From Allantophomopsis cytisporea (taxonomy: Eukaryota; Ascomycota; Leotiomycetes; Phacidiales; Phacidiaceae): DNA of 64,000 nucleotides. Below, one piece after another: positions 26,001 to 36,033 of this stretch; position 1 is the stretch's first letter; each line of letters starts with the position of its first letter. The stretch is taken from the NCBI GenBank assembly GCA_024752435.1, contig CP103034.1:1178001-1242000 (forward strand), written 5' to 3'. The translations under genes and the position numbers were made by a program. The notes beneath the pieces were generated by a model. It was not told the origin of the DNA. It saw nothing but the letters and a program-made list of their open reading frames with translations, and searched no databases.

Positions 26001-27192
26001 TTGTCCAGCAATTCCAGAGACTTGTCGGAACTAGATCCATATTCCGGAAGGACTTTCCGAGATCCGAGATCTTCGTTGGAACTTCAAGGGCTTGATATCA
26101 TCCAATCAACCTCATGAACGCATTTTGCAGGTAAAGTTCATGACGATATAACACCAATGCTTGACAAATGGAATTGATCAGTAATTGTGTAGAGTGGTCC
26201 CGAGTGTCGGTTATCGCGCTTTCCGGCTAAAAGCTGGGAGAAAGTAGTACCTGCGAATGCAGCGGCATCGTGGCTCAGCAAGCAGCAGTAGCAAGGATGA
26301 AGCCCTCATCAGAGAAAAACAATATTTCCCATTCTTTCCCTCTCACGGCGTGACATTGATGTGGTCAGCTTTGCAGAGTTTGCCCATTCGATTGATCAGC
26401 GCTTATTCGTTTGAGGCAGTTCGGCGCTTTTCATGGAAAATTTCATACAGGGAGTTGCACTGACTTGTATAATTAGCATATTAGGAATGGGAGAGGATGT
26501 GGAGAATGTCGAGAATATATTGTGAGACTTCTCGCGCGTGTTCTCAATGAGTTGATCGGAGTCGCCGGTATGGATAGGTGAAGGTATGGATGGAGCGATG
26601 GTCTCCTGTCACCCTGTCCTCTATGTGGATTCCGCCCACCACGCCGGACCTCACCTGTGAACCTAAGTATGGTGCTAACTACCCGTCCGCATCGCTGGGT
26701 CGGAATCAGAGGACGATCCTAGTAAAACCCGAGCATTTCCGCGCAGAGCGCGCTCGCAACATCAAATACAGACGGAGAGATGGCCTCTGCTTTTGCTATT
26801 CGTTGCCAGAGACTCAGACATGTGCGGGGCAAGGACTGAAGTGTTGAAGAAAGGGAGAAGAGGTAGAAGAAGAAAGGTAAAAAAAAACCTCCCCGGAAGA
26901 AGAATGGAATGGGGAAATGGAGAGTGGGCAAAAAGTATGTTTTGTCTCAAAAAAAAATGATAGTGTACTCAACGTCCATACGCAATACACGAACTTTTGA
27001 TACTTTCATTAGCTTGAACTTCTGACTTTCTTTCTGACCTCCTCCTAATCTTTTTTTAAAACATTCCTCCATTTCAATTTCCAGCACTCTCCTTGAAAAG
27101 GGCATCTCTTCCGAATTTCCCAGATGACCCAAGAATTGCCGTGGAACCAGGCCTATGAGCATCTCTTCACTCTCTACTCTGGCAGTCCTTCT
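20092..27192. other. Gene-free, more AT-rich region; possibly decayed sequence
   Basis: Seven kilobases with no convincing gene. Unlike the preceding 12 kb, it has almost no microsatellites and many stop codons in all frames. A few minus-strand frames between 24464 and 25843 have fairly normal composition (for example 24464-24763, 25197-25553 and 25523-25843), in an order that could be pieces of one decayed gene, but I recognise no domain and see no consistent splice signals. The last 200 nt should include the promoter of the RidA-family gene. Confidence 0.45.
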
Positions 27193-27612
27193 ATGTCCTC
27201 CCAACCCGTCAGGTTTTCGCAGACACCAGGTCCACTCGGTGAAAGGGCCCTGGAAAATGGTTTCTCACACGCCGTCACTATACCGGCCTTCGCACGAATA
27301 GTCATTACCTCGCCACAACTAGGCTGTGATTTGGAGACCGGTGAACTCGTCAACACCTCTCCCACAGATCAAATCAATGCGGCCTTTGAGTGTGTCGATG
27401 CTGCTCTGAAGAGCGCTGGCGTGGACAGCGGAATTAGTGCCGCTCATAGAATGGTGGCATATCTAACGGGTTTGGAGCATGAGCCATTGATGATGGAACT
27501 TTGGAGGAAGCGCTGTCCTGATGTCCGGCCCATATGGGCAAGTGTTGCTGTGGAGGGATTCAAGCTGGAAGGGCAGATTATTGAGATTCAGGCGGAGGCT
27601 ACGATATTGTAG
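27193..27612 (+). CDS. RidA/YjgF/YER057c/UK114-family protein
   Basis: A single exon giving 139 residues. RidA-family proteins are small homotrimeric enzymes; the best-known activity is hydrolysis of reactive enamine/imine intermediates. This one belongs to the divergent fungal branch: it starts MSSQPVRFSQTPGPLGERAL and contains VTSP-type sheet segments and the C-terminal block YLTGLEHEPLMMELWRKRCP, then IWASVAVEGF and EIQAEATIL, where the family usually has a [AV]-x-[IV]-E motif. I chose the ATG at 27193 because similarity to the family begins there; an in-frame ATG at 27124 would add 23 unlikely residues. The classic RidA active-site Arg region is not obvious, so the substrate is unknown. 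It stands alone at the right edge of the gene-poor region. Confidence 0.85.
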   Translation: MSSQPVRFSQTPGPLGERALENGFSHAVTIPAFARIVITSPQLGCDLETGELVNTSPTDQINAAFECVDAALKSAGVDSGISAAHRMVAYLTGLEHEPLMMELWRKRCPDVRPIWASVAVEGFKLEGQIIEIQAEATIL

Positions 27613-29328
27613 ATGCTTGGAAATACAAAAAATCCCCACCATCACGCCATCAACTTTTTTTCTTGGACTTTTTCGATCTTTGTATTTTGGTATATCGTAT
27701 CTGGGTAATCTCAGTATTTGACACCATCTAATGATATGCCATGAGGAATCTGTATGGACACAGTAGAGAAGATTGTCAGTTTTACTGCTCCCCTTACCTT
27801 ACCTTCCCAGCATGAACGGTTTTGCCGGAGGCATAAATCAAAGACCACTCACTACCTATTCAGAAGGTCAGTTTAAACTCTCCGACCCCTACAACGCCCT
27901 TAAATGATCGCCAATTGCATGAAGTTCGATCGGAAAATATGCCCAGATAAAGTATTTGATAATGGGAAATGGTCACTGCGCTGTGGAACAAAGCTTTGTC
28001 TTCCGTTTTCAATTCACGCATTCATACGAGGGTGGGCTCAGGCTTTAAGGCCAAGCGTGAAGGATAGAAATAGCCGTTGAAACAATGATCCCCGTTTTGC
28101 GCGACGCGGTACATATTTGATTACTATCGACGTATTGATTGATGGTAGTTAACTGTATAGCCATTTTATACTGTTGTGACTCATATTTATAAGCTTGTGC
28201 CATTACTTATATGTGTACCTCCTATATTGTGAGATGCGGATTAAGCTTTACGATTATTTCCAGCCGGCCCGGCCCGTTTTATCATTCCTGTTTCAGTTTT
28301 GTAAATAATCGAAATCATGAAACAAAAATTCAATACAAATCCAAACCCCCAAACAAAGCCCGAGGAGCAGAAAATCATAATTATGAAAACGACTATGTAA
28401 TAATAGCAGTGACGACGTGGGTGAGAGTGTGCAACTGATCGAATTCTTGACGTATTCTGCTCAAAAATAAATCAAAATAAAATGTAGGATCAGCAAGTGT
28501 CTTCCCTTAATATGATTAGATAAACGAATAATAGCAACACAAGAAAGAGTATTAATGAGAAGAAAAATGAGATATTATTACACTGTAAGTATTCAAACTT
28601 CTGTGAGCCGCCTCTCCTAGTCAGTGTGCAGGTAGATCTTTTGGCAACTTGAACAGACGTCTTATTGTCAACGCGAGGAAAAGTGTACGGACAATCAATG
28701 GTCTATATTAGTAGCATAAGGCGACCCTACCCACTTATTAACATTATATATATGTATTCCTATGTTGATAATCTATGTCTTTATAGAAGGCACTAAAAGA
28801 GATAATGTACGACTTCTGACTCTTTATGTTTCCTGTCAAGTGGACAGCGTTGACAGAGGGTTAAATTCAAGACCTTACATGTAGTGTATCTGCTAAGACA
28901 GTTCCTTGAGGACGAAATTCTTTGTTGAGAAAAGTTGATATTATCTTTCTCGGGAGTTTTACTTTACCCACCATACTGTCATTGAGCGCATCATCTCTAA
29001 TGAACCATAAGCAAATGAAGTGAACAGCAAAGCAGGGATGCAAAATCAACAATAATCTAACTATTTTCCAGAAGCACATTGGAGCTGAGAACCATACAAT
29101 AGCATCAAGAAGAGACTTCTATTATCAGACTCATTCCCTCTAATCATAAGTAATAACCGTACAATAGACAATAACCACACAATAACTCATAAAACCCTAC
29201 AATGGCGCTAAAGACAAGTACACCCAACCCAAACCAAACTACCTATCCAGAAATCCTCTGATATATACCCAACCCAACAAACACCATAAACAGCAAACGC
29301 CACCGGAGGAGTAAGGGATGGAAAGCCT
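27613..29328. other. Intergenic region, convergent 3' flanks
   Basis: About 1.7 kb between two convergent stops. It is AT-rich with only short ORFs. The sequence just after 27613 has T-rich stretches typical of a fungal 3' UTR. No RNA gene or repeat was recognised. Confidence 0.6.
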
Positions 29329-30573
29329 CTACTCATCGCCCTTTGCACTTCCACTCTCCCATAGCTCAAAGCCCTCCTCTGCCTTCTCAAGAGGTTGCAA
29401 AACAGCTGCCTTCAAAGCTGGCTCCTCCTTCCGCATGAGGTCATCCACGGTCTTGGCACCATCTTCTGGAGCAGTGTATTTAAATGTGGGGATATTGTCA
29501 GCAAGTTGCGGATTCGAAACAAGCGCATCGTCATCCTCAACCACAATCACCACGCTCTTAGTATCTAAACCCTCAGCGAAGTAATCCTCAGTCTTGAGAT
29601 CGCCTAGAGGTGCACGATCAACGTCGCACGCACCCTCGGCAATCTTCCTGCGGGCATCGGCGTCACGGGAGGAGCTGCGCAGAGTAGAGGTTTGCGAGAC
29701 ATCGTCCAACGGTGCGATATTCTCCTTGCCACGGTCGTCGCGCTTCTTGGCGTCGGACTCTTCATCCGAAGATATGTCAAGGATGCAGGTCGAGTGCTCC
29801 ATTAGGTTTGTCATGGTTTCTGACTCAGTGTCCTCGTGGATCTCGAAGAACCAGGATGCCTTGGCTGGTGCATCGTATAAGGTCTCCGTCAGGGGTGCTG
29901 CCTTGCGCGGTCGTGGGCTATAGGATGGCGTGGTGTTGTTGAGGGCAGCATCGAGAGAGAAGGGGATGGTGGAGGAGCGGCTGCTGGAAGGAGGATCAAT
30001 GCGTGTGATCGGCGTCCCGCACGTCCCGGCTGTCTTCCGACGATTGAGGATTCCCGCTCGTTTGCGGACCGGAGAGCGGCCCGCTGGAGCTGATAGTGGA
30101 GAGGATCGGGAGAGACTGGATGGTTGCAGTGGTGTGTAGGACTTTGTGACTGATGCGGGTGACCTAGTAGAGAGAGCTGGCCTACGAGAAGGGTTGATGG
30201 CTTTGATAGGCGTGCTTTGTTGTGGCCGTGAGGAGGGTGTGAGGATGAACCTCGATGGCTTGACAAAATCGAAATCTTTCTTGGTCTGGCCGTCTTCGCC
30301 CTTGGCACGTTTAGGACTGGCAAATTTGGAGAACACAGAGACAGGATTGATATTCTCAGTGTCATCGTCTTCATATACTGCTGCCTTGCGTTTGGAGGGC
30401 GATGATACTTGGATGGCTAAATGCATGTGAGACTTATGACAAGTGAGACGGCATGGTTCGACAGGAGTCATACCATTTTGTCTGTTCTTGAGAGAAGTTA
30501 GGTTTTGTAGACGAGAGGAATTCAATTCTGCGAAGGGTTGGCGGGTAGCTGCTGCGGAGTATTGAGTAGTCAT
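29329..30573 (-). CDS. Disordered fungal protein with KEN box and D-box-like degron
   Basis: Two exons, 30474-30573 and 29329-30416, split by a 57-nt intron (donor GTATGA, acceptor TTTAG) that has no stop and keeps frame, so it could be misread as coding. The product is 395 residues. The N-terminus (MTTQYSAAATRQPFAELNSS) leads into basic, Ser/Pro-rich sequence with many minimal CDK-type S/T-P sites (residues about 38-210). An aromatic-acidic segment near 220-255 (SWFFEIHEDTESETMTNLME, then STCILDISSDEE) looks like the most conserved part. A KEN box sits at 264-266 (DRGKENIAPLDD) and RAPLGDL at 301-307 resembles a destruction box. The C-terminus is acidic. I know no function. The degrons suggest turnover by APC/C and a cell-cycle role such as a securin- or Acm1-like regulator; this is inference. 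Confidence 0.85.
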   Translation of the reverse strand: MTTQYSAAATRQPFAELNSSRLQNLTSLKNRQNGMTPVEPCRLTCHKSHMHLAIQVSSPSKRKAAVYEDDDTENINPVSVFSKFASPKRAKGEDGQTKKDFDFVKPSRFILTPSSRPQQSTPIKAINPSRRPALSTRSPASVTKSYTPLQPSSLSRSSPLSAPAGRSPVRKRAGILNRRKTAGTCGTPITRIDPPSSSRSSTIPFSLDAALNNTTPSYSPRPRKAAPLTETLYDAPAKASWFFEIHEDTESETMTNLMEHSTCILDISSDEESDAKKRDDRGKENIAPLDDVSQTSTLRSSSRDADARRKIAEGACDVDRAPLGDLKTEDYFAEGLDTKSVVIVVEDDDALVSNPQLADNIPTFKYTAPEDGAKTVDDLMRKEEPALKAAVLQPLEKAEEGFELWESGSAKGDE

Positions 30574-30926
30574 GTTGAGAAACCGATGAATTGGACGATG
30601 TAAACAAGGTTTAGACGATGACAACGACGATAAGACTCGATTGATTTGCGAAGACTCGAAACAGTGATATAATGACACTATCAAGCTTCCCTAAATAAAT
30701 ATCTGGGGCTGTTTTTTTATATTAAAAACACCAAGACTGATCTCAGGTATCCGTATATGAAGTCAATACTCTCGTGATGGTCAGATAGCAAAACTGTAAA
30801 CAACAGATCTGAGCACGGAGGACTAAAAGATGGAGAAAGGGAGGGGAGAATCGAAGAAGGTCTGAGATCCGGGGGGGGAAGTAGCGAGCATATATCGGTA
30901 GGTTCTGTTCCTCTCTCTGTCTCTCG

Positions 30927-30958
<32 letters not shown>

Positions 30959-32470
30959 TTCAGCAGGAGGAAATTGGGTTGTGGGTTGTGGTTTGCTGTG
31001 GGCGAGTCTTGTCCTTGCGTTACAGATTACCACACCCTACACAGCTTTTCGTTTTTCCTATTCTCCGTTGACGTGAGAACTTCGTGTGCTTTGCGCGACG
31101 GACCCAATGACACACGCGCACGCTTGTGGGCCGATAGCACACGGGTAATGGTAGTCAGGGACAGGGCTTGTCGGAAAACAAGGCAGGACGGCAAGAGATG
31201 CTTATTGCTTCCAATGCCAATGTACACAGCTGTAGAGTATGAGTGTGTAAGTGATTGTCCGAGTATATTGTGAGTGGCAAGGAAGGACCTCTGAGTAGGA
31301 AGGGGGATTTATTGGATGGATTGTCAAATAGAGTCGTACTGCTTGCTTGGTTGCTGCTGCGATGCTTGAAGGAATGCAGGGAGCGTGCGTTGCGTTGAGT
31401 TGCGGTGCGGAGCAGTGCGTTGACAATTTCAATCCATTTTTGGCGAATGTATGGACACGCGAATAGTTCGCGGGACGACGCGCTGACGGGCGTGTAGAGG
31501 GTTGGAGTCGAGTGAATACGCACGCACAAAAACACAATTACCCCACTTCGACGTGAGAGAGCGCGACTGAGACGAGCAACACGCATAAATAAATACAGGC
31601 AGGGATGTACGGTCATTGATTTGGATTGAACTGAACTGAACTGCACTGATTCAAACCAGATCAATTGGAAATTAAATTCAAAATTCTACCATCCAAAGAT
31701 ATTGAACTCCAAATGAGTGCAGTGAGAGATACCGCATCACTGATGTTCTCTGTCTCTCATCTGTTTATTAGGACAAAGTACCTTGCGTCGTTCCCCCATG
31801 ACGATGAGATTACCCATGATATACGACGATATACAACGACTCAATGACAAGTCCATAACACAGCCATAAAGAGGAGTTTGATTAAACGCCTGGGCCTTCT
31901 TGCACCTATCTTCCTGTTGTTGATGGCGTACGCATCAACTTCCCTTACCTTATGGAACACCACCTTGTATGTACGTGTTGCCCCAGCAGGACGTGAATCT
32001 GCGGCCGGATGGCACGAGGCACCACACCGAAATCGCATCAATCAGCATATCAGCACATCTTTCGCCGAGTTGGACCGGGGGCCCGCATCAAGAACAGGCC
32101 ATGCTTGGTTTTCCCCCTCCTCCATACTGATAAGTCTGCATAGCTCTATTGGAAACACGCACGTTGGCCGCTGACATTACCAACTTTATGTGGAGGAGCT
32201 GAAAAAGGCTGAGTCGCGTCGCAGAGCGGCGAATGGTTGTATAAAGTCGGAGTACGTACGTACAAAATCACTGGGGTAATTATACAGAAAATGCAACGAA
32301 ACACAACCACAGCATGGGCTCAATCTCTCGCAAAATAATTCAATTGACTAGAAGTAGCGCTCAATAGAAAGAGTGTCCATCGGATTGAGTAAAGGAAATC
32401 ACGGTAAAAATCAAATTAAGCAACGCAAGTAATCTTTGGAATGAACAATCGGATGTTCGTCCAATTGGAA
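30574..32470. other. Intergenic region with a (CT)n repeat
   Basis: Contains the promoter of the KEN-box protein gene on the left and the 3' flank of AdoMet decarboxylase on the right. A (CT)n tract lies at about 30929-30958. The longer ORFs here (for example 31155-31664 on the minus strand) have scrambled composition and no domain. Nothing else was recognised. Confidence 0.55.
30929..30958. repeat. (CT)n microsatellite
   Basis: Near-perfect CT run of about 30 nt, about 350 nt upstream of the KEN-box protein start. Confidence 0.9.
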
Positions 32471-34133
32471 TCAGAATACCTCGCCAATGCGAGGGGCTCC
32501 TCCCTTCCAGTCATCTCTCTCGTAGTAGCAGAAGACCAAGTCGTAGCCGTCGAGATCATGCACGATACGATCAATGCGCCTGTAGCCATGAATCTTCTCC
32601 ATCTTAGCGCTACGACGCGTGCCGCTCTCCACGTACTCGGCGTCAGCGGCACTGTCGCCATGCAGGCCTAGTTCGCGAACTTGAGCCGCGCTGGTTTTGG
32701 CCTCGAAGAGCGTGACACTGAAACGACCTGGCTTGAAGATGTTGACAACATCTGCAATGACAGAAGCAGTCTCGCGGCCAGTCTGGCGTCCTGGAACGTT
32801 GGTTTCGAACGACGCATAAGAGCAGTGTGGCTCTGGTGTGACGTGCACAGTGAAGTAGTGAGTAGAAGACCCAGCTTGATCTGGTGCTGGGATAACCCCA
32901 TTGGCAGAGAATCCACATGGAGTGAAAAGGTAGGCATCAACGCGCGCATCAGGGTAACGGGATGTTGGGTACACATCAGAAAGACCACAGGACTCAGAAA
33001 CGACAGTGCCTAGAGCATGGCCTTCAGTAGCAAGCTCCTCAGGGAAACCGACTTCCTCTTCTGGAGTCAAGCCGCCATTGTTGTCGGATGAGGTGTTACT
33101 GAAGACGTCGAATGTCTCATCTCCAACAGAAGTGCTGCCGGCGGTAGTGCCAGAAAGACTGAGGTTGGCCACAGCGGTATCATTGATATCACCAAGGCTC
33201 TCAGCAGCCTCTTGGCGAGCTTCGTTGGCACGCTTAAGGAATTGTCCTTCAGCAACAGCAGCGGCGGTTTCCAAATAGAACTGCTTAGCATTCTCAACCT
33301 CCAAATCAGTCATGAGGACTTCGAGAGTCTCATCATCTTGGCCAGCAAAGCCGCGAGTAAATGCGGGAGCTGTATCTCCTGGGAAGTTCAGTACCTTTGT
33401 CTCGGTACCATTTTCCTTGGTTGGAGAAGGCGGAGCAGACAAGGACATGTTTGGGGCAGTAAGGTACAAGTACCAATGCTCTCCGTTCATCTTGCCAATC
33501 ATATAGGCGCTTCCCTTTCCAAACATGTTGTCGAGGTATTTAACCTCATCTCTCCAGCTTCGGTGTGGACCATATTGCTTATCAGGGAACAAAAAGTTCT
33601 TGCGACTATAGAAAACGCGGTATGGAGTGGCTGCGGCAGATACCTTCTTCAATGCACTACCAAGAGTGTGCGGGAAACCTGCGCATGTGGCAGCAATCTC
33701 AAGCATACGGTGAATACCAAGGAGGAGAGTCGTAGTTCCACAAGTCTTCAGGATGAGTTTATGTGGAAAGACAAACATGCTAGATTCGGAGAGGAGGTAG
33801 GCATCAACGTGCTCAGAGTCGACTACGGAGAGAACTTTGCAGTTGACGAGATCTAGCATGTCCTTCCATGTCTCTGCAGAGACGGATTTCAAGCCATTCT
33901 TGGCGGCACCAGCTGGAAGGGCATCTGGACCTGGCGCAAACCAGACCTCTAGAAGCTTCTCAGGACCTGCGATAGTCAGTATACACAGTATTATCAGAAA
34001 GTTAAGGCAAGCACATACCTTCAAAAGCATTGCTAGAGTCGAGATCGACAGTAGCCTCACGATTGATGGTGAGATGTGGGGTACCTTCAGAAGGCGAGAA
34101 TGTATATTGAGAAGGGATCTCGAAGTTGACCAT
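32471..34133 (-). CDS. spe2: S-adenosylmethionine decarboxylase proenzyme
   Basis: Makes decarboxylated AdoMet, the aminopropyl donor for spermidine and spermine synthesis. Exons are 34019-34133 and 32471-33966, with a 52-nt intron (GTATGT...ATCGCAG) splitting the Gly of AFEGPEKLLE. The product is 536 residues. It self-cleaves at Glu99-Ser100-Ser101 (LLSESSMFV), with Ser101 becoming the pyruvoyl cofactor. The catalytic Cys is in KTCGTTT (Cys114), and the processing Ser and His lie in TPCGFSANG and VHVTPEPHCSYASFETN. It is longer than the human (334) or yeast (396) enzyme. The extra length sits mainly in two Ser/acid-rich insertions, one after YLTAPN and one between QFYLE and LSDVYP. ATG 34133 is the first in-frame ATG. 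The long leader may carry upstream ORFs, a known control mode for this enzyme in plants and mammals. Confidence 0.95.
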
Positions 34134-36033
34134 CTCCACGAGGGATATGGTAGCAATAGCTACTACTTTAGATGGAGAACAATCGTGAGGCTGCTGTGGC
34201 AAGTACTGTGAAGCACTATCTGCCGCTCAGGAGACTTTGCAAATGTCTACCTGAAGGAGAAGGCCCACCGAACCGTGGGAACTCGTGTGTGCTGGCGGAG
34301 CCAGCTACTATGCGGATATTGGGGGTGAACGCCGCGTAGGGGACGTTATGGAGGTCGGGTGCACAAGGGGATGAAAGAGTCCTTGACTGAAGGAATGTTG
34401 ACTCTTGAGGAGACCTCGCTCTGACAGGATCCGATACCGTTCGGAGTATCGGGTCTAGCAGAAGAGGGAATCTGCGCTAGATGGTATATATATTCAACTT
34501 GGCTGGGGTCGTGGCTGGTGCTATCGAGGCCTATGAGAAGGAGCTTATCAGCAGATGTTAAGGGAAGAAGTATTGTTGTGTGAAGATGAGATGGATGTGA
34601 AAACGTAGCCCATGTAGTAGGGTTCGGGCAGCGACGGGGCGGGGCAGCTAGAAATTGTAGGAAACCCGCAAACAGCTCATCGAAGCATCAGAATCCTCTA
34701 CATCGAATTCCATCTGAAACGAATGTGCTAGTCTGTTGTTCCGTGAAAAAACTTACTTGGCTGGCTTGGACAAGAATCTCAATAGGTCTTTGGTGCTCAT
34801 AGAGTGAATTTGAAGATCGGGTGTTTTAGATAGGGCGTGCAGAGCACTATATCAGAGCTTTCGTCGTCGACACACTCTCGGACGAAGGTGTATTGTGCGC
34901 AGCTAATTAAGATTCATTAGGAGCGCAAGCAAAGGTAGTTGAAATGACATCAACAGGATTGAAGCTGTTGACACTTTTGTTGTTTTGTAGGTTTAAGTCA
35001 GAATTTTGACGAAAGTTCACTCAGTGGGCAGGTGTGGTGTGGACCTTTTCGAGACTAAAATAAGTCTATGAGGGTTAACGTCATGCCTAATTCGCAGCGC
35101 GGCTCTCCCCTTGGATTTTCCTGGGGAGCGAACAAGCGACCAATGCGGTAGATAAAAACCCAAAATAAACAATGACAACACGAGGAAGAGGAGAGTATCA
35201 GAAAAGAGGAACAGAGTCATGAATAGGCGGAATAAGATGCTCATAGGAAGGCAAGATTCAAGAGTCAGAAATAACAGTAACAATAAGAATAAGAACAAGC
35301 ACTTGAGGCACACACAAACATACCTCTTCTTCATAACGAGCAAGCAACTGAGTACACGACTCGATCGATCCCTTCCCAGCCGCGTTCTTCTCTCTTCCTA
35401 CTCTATCTCTCTCCCCTTGACAATTTTTAACCTCCCTTCCTAACACTGCTTGTTGTCGAAGCGCAAGTGGCTCTTGCTCTTCTTTTCTGTCTTTACTAGA
35501 TATTCAGATACTCGACCTCTTCCTTCTCGTCTACTATTAGCCGACCTATCACTGTGTGGGTGAAATCTTATTTACATGAGGCATTTCTTTGGTTTTCCGT
35601 TCTGCCACATGCAATTTCTGTCGCTGTGGTGGGTCCAAATAGCCTACCGTGCTTACCGTGCCTACACATTTACCCCTCCAAATGCTAGAGGTCGGTGCAT
35701 GATCCCCTGCAGTGTTAATTGGAAGATCTGCATTGCAAGAATAGAGAGAGTGTTACGGCAGTCCGTCCATTACCATTCAGTGAATTTCCAATCAAAGAAA
35801 ACATACTTCTCAATCCTGATTAACAACACAGACTGTTACGGTAATAAAATCCCAGAAAATGACTCGTTGATAACTGATGTACATGCGCTTTTTGTTCATT
35901 TTCTTTTATACAAAACGGGAATATTATATACACGTGCACGCGTGTACGATTGTACCACTATATATGACTCCACCCAATGCCCACGCTCAAGTACAAATTT
36001 CACAAGAAAAGGTAGGAACTCTGAATCAGCAAG
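34134..36033. other. Promoter/leader of AdoMet decarboxylase and 3' flank of the next gene
   Basis: Almost 2 kb. The part nearest 34134 should be the 5' leader and promoter of AdoMet decarboxylase. A TATATATA stretch near 34483-34491 could be a core promoter about 350 nt upstream of the ATG, or part of a longer leader that includes the mini-ORF at 34698-34800. The right part is the 3' flank of the 1121-residue protein gene. ORFs on the plus strand here overlap that gene in antisense and are not credible. Confidence 0.5.
34698..34800 (-). CDS. Possible spliced upstream ORF in the AdoMet decarboxylase leader
   Basis: ATG at 34798-34800 opens a 15-codon frame, MSTKDLLRFLSKPAK, whose stop is formed by the GTAAGT of a consensus splice donor. 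If the 43-nt intron 34714-34756 (donor GTAAGT, acceptor TTTCAG) is removed, the peptide becomes 19 residues ending KWNSM. It lies about 670 nt upstream of, and on the same strand as, the AdoMet decarboxylase start. Peptide uORFs control this enzyme in mammals and plants; whether this one does so is inference. The intron is at the short end for fungi, and the transcript may start downstream of it. Confidence 0.35.

Noticed and set aside
27124..27192. Upstream ATG extending the RidA-family protein by 23 residues
   Set aside because: The extension has no family similarity, and the internal ATG at 27193 starts exactly at the conserved N-terminus.
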